From positions 620 to 23,799 of the forward strand of contig DDJQ01000094.1 of NCBI GenBank assembly GCA_002339125.1: a DNA stretch of 23,180 nt, in the 5' to 3' direction. Below the pieces are notes generated by a model. It was given only the letters and a program-made list of their open reading frames with translations, was not told where the DNA came from and searched no databases. Both the position numbers and the translations under genes were made by a program. How positions within the stretch are numbered: the first letter of the stretch is position 1; each line of letters opens with the position of its first letter. Of the stretch, positions 22,694-23,180 are shown piece by piece. The DNA is from Alteromonadaceae bacterium UBA2620. GTDB taxonomy: Bacteria > Pseudomonadota > Gammaproteobacteria > Enterobacterales > Alteromonadaceae.

Positions 22694-23180
22694 ATGGCGT
22701 TACACCCGGAAGCTGGTAAGGCGGCTGCTCCAGAGCAGCTTATTAATGTGGCCCAACTGGTTAGCCAGTATTTTAGTTATCAACCGGATGCCACCGACCC
22801 TGCTCAGGCGGTTAGCTTCGGCACCTCAGGCCATCGCGGTACAGCAACTCAGACAACCTTTAACGATATGCATATCGCTGCCATCTGCCAGGCTCTGGCG
22901 GAATATCGTGAGCACCAGCAAATTACCGGCCCGGTGTTTATTGGTAAGGATACCCACGCGCTTTCAGAACCTGCGATGATTACGGCGATCGAAGTGCTTA
23001 GCGCCAACAATGTATCGGTAGTGATTCAACGCGACGATAACGATTCTAAAGGCTACACGCCAACGCCAGTTATCTCTCGCACCATTATTCGTTACAACCG
23101 CGGTCGCAGTGAAGGCCTGGCCGATGGCATTGTTATCACGCCTTCGCACAACCCTCCATCTGATGGTGGTTTTAAATATC
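22694..23180 (+). CDS. pgm: Phosphoglucomutase Pgm, 5' part (cut by window end)
   Basis: The alpha-D-phosphohexomutase that interconverts glucose-1-phosphate and glucose-6-phosphate, linking glycolysis to UDP-glucose and envelope polysaccharide synthesis. The visible 162 residues show the family start (HPEAGKAAAPEQLINVAQLV, 4-23), SFGTSGHRG (41-49) and the phosphorylated serine Ser151 in TPSHNPP (149-155), matching E. coli Pgm (546 residues); the rest lies outside the window. AAAGGA lies 9 bases before the ATG. It follows seqA by 39 bases with no terminator between, so it is likely transcribed from the seqA promoter, as in E. coli. Confidence 0.97.
   Translation, partial: MALHPEAGKAAAPEQLINVAQLVSQYFSYQPDATDPAQAVSFGTSGHRGTATQTTFNDMHIAAICQALAEYREHQQITGPVFIGKDTHALSEPAMITAIEVLSANNVSVVIQRDDNDSKGYTPTPVISRTIIRYNRGRSEGLADGIVITPSHNPPSDGGFKY

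Noticed and set aside
22746..22979. 77-codon plus-strand frame
   Set aside because: It lies in another frame inside the certain pgm gene.

Overview
The window looks like chromosomal DNA from a marine gammaproteobacterium of the Alteromonadales. The basis is protein-level: a NadA whose cysteines fall at the E. coli numbers, a SeqA-Pgm pair (SeqA is confined to gammaproteobacteria), a YehS-type DUF1456 protein, a tricorn-type S41 peptidase and an enterobacterial-like tRNA-Ser(GGA). The tRNA-Lys/nadA order at the left edge matches E. coli (cpoB, tRNA cluster, nadA). The genus is a guess; no 16S or other decisive marker is present. I see no phage, transposase or CRISPR array.

Layout. 1-1478: 3' part of a tRNA-Lys, a 318-base gap with a good -10 box, then nadA (NAD synthesis) and its terminator. 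1479-1837: a stable-RNA-type promoter, a decayed tRNA-Ser 5' fragment, several hairpins, an intact tRNA-Ser(GGA) and its terminator. 1838-3226: a visibly A+T-richer pair, an exported CxxC protein of unknown function and a two-helix membrane protein. 3240-5029 (minus): yehS-like gene, YdjM-like membrane protein, VOC protein. 5237-10371: a NhaR-like LysR regulator divergent from a compact operon of ABC-type exporter, HlyD-type adaptor and TolC-like channel. 10376-13743 (minus): a 1090-residue exported tricorn-type peptidase with its own promoter and terminator. 13823-14706 (minus): a DUF2975 membrane protein coupled to a small Cro/CI-type repressor. 15104-17861: an ABC-F protein with a candidate leader peptide upstream, an unrecognised 153-residue protein and a GNAT acetyltransferase. 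17872-21795 (minus): MoxR ATPase, DUF58 protein and TgpA-like transglutaminase. 22001-end: seqA and the start of pgm.

The most unusual object is the exporter operon at 6251-10371. The ABC protein has a normal six-helix membrane domain, but its nucleotide-binding domain has lost the P-loop, the LSGGQ signature, the Walker B Asp and catalytic Glu (now Asn-Gln) and the H-loop His, while the frame is intact and the gene overlaps the adaptor gene by 8 bases. This suggests a three-part envelope-spanning machine in which the ABC subunit does not hydrolyse ATP in the usual way, under control of a divergent LysR regulator. Other points worth a second look are the pseudo-tRNA-Ser behind a tRNA promoter, the leader ORF and hairpin ahead of the ABC-F gene, a GATC pair 32 bases apart upstream of seqA, and the unknown exported CxxC protein with its membrane partner.
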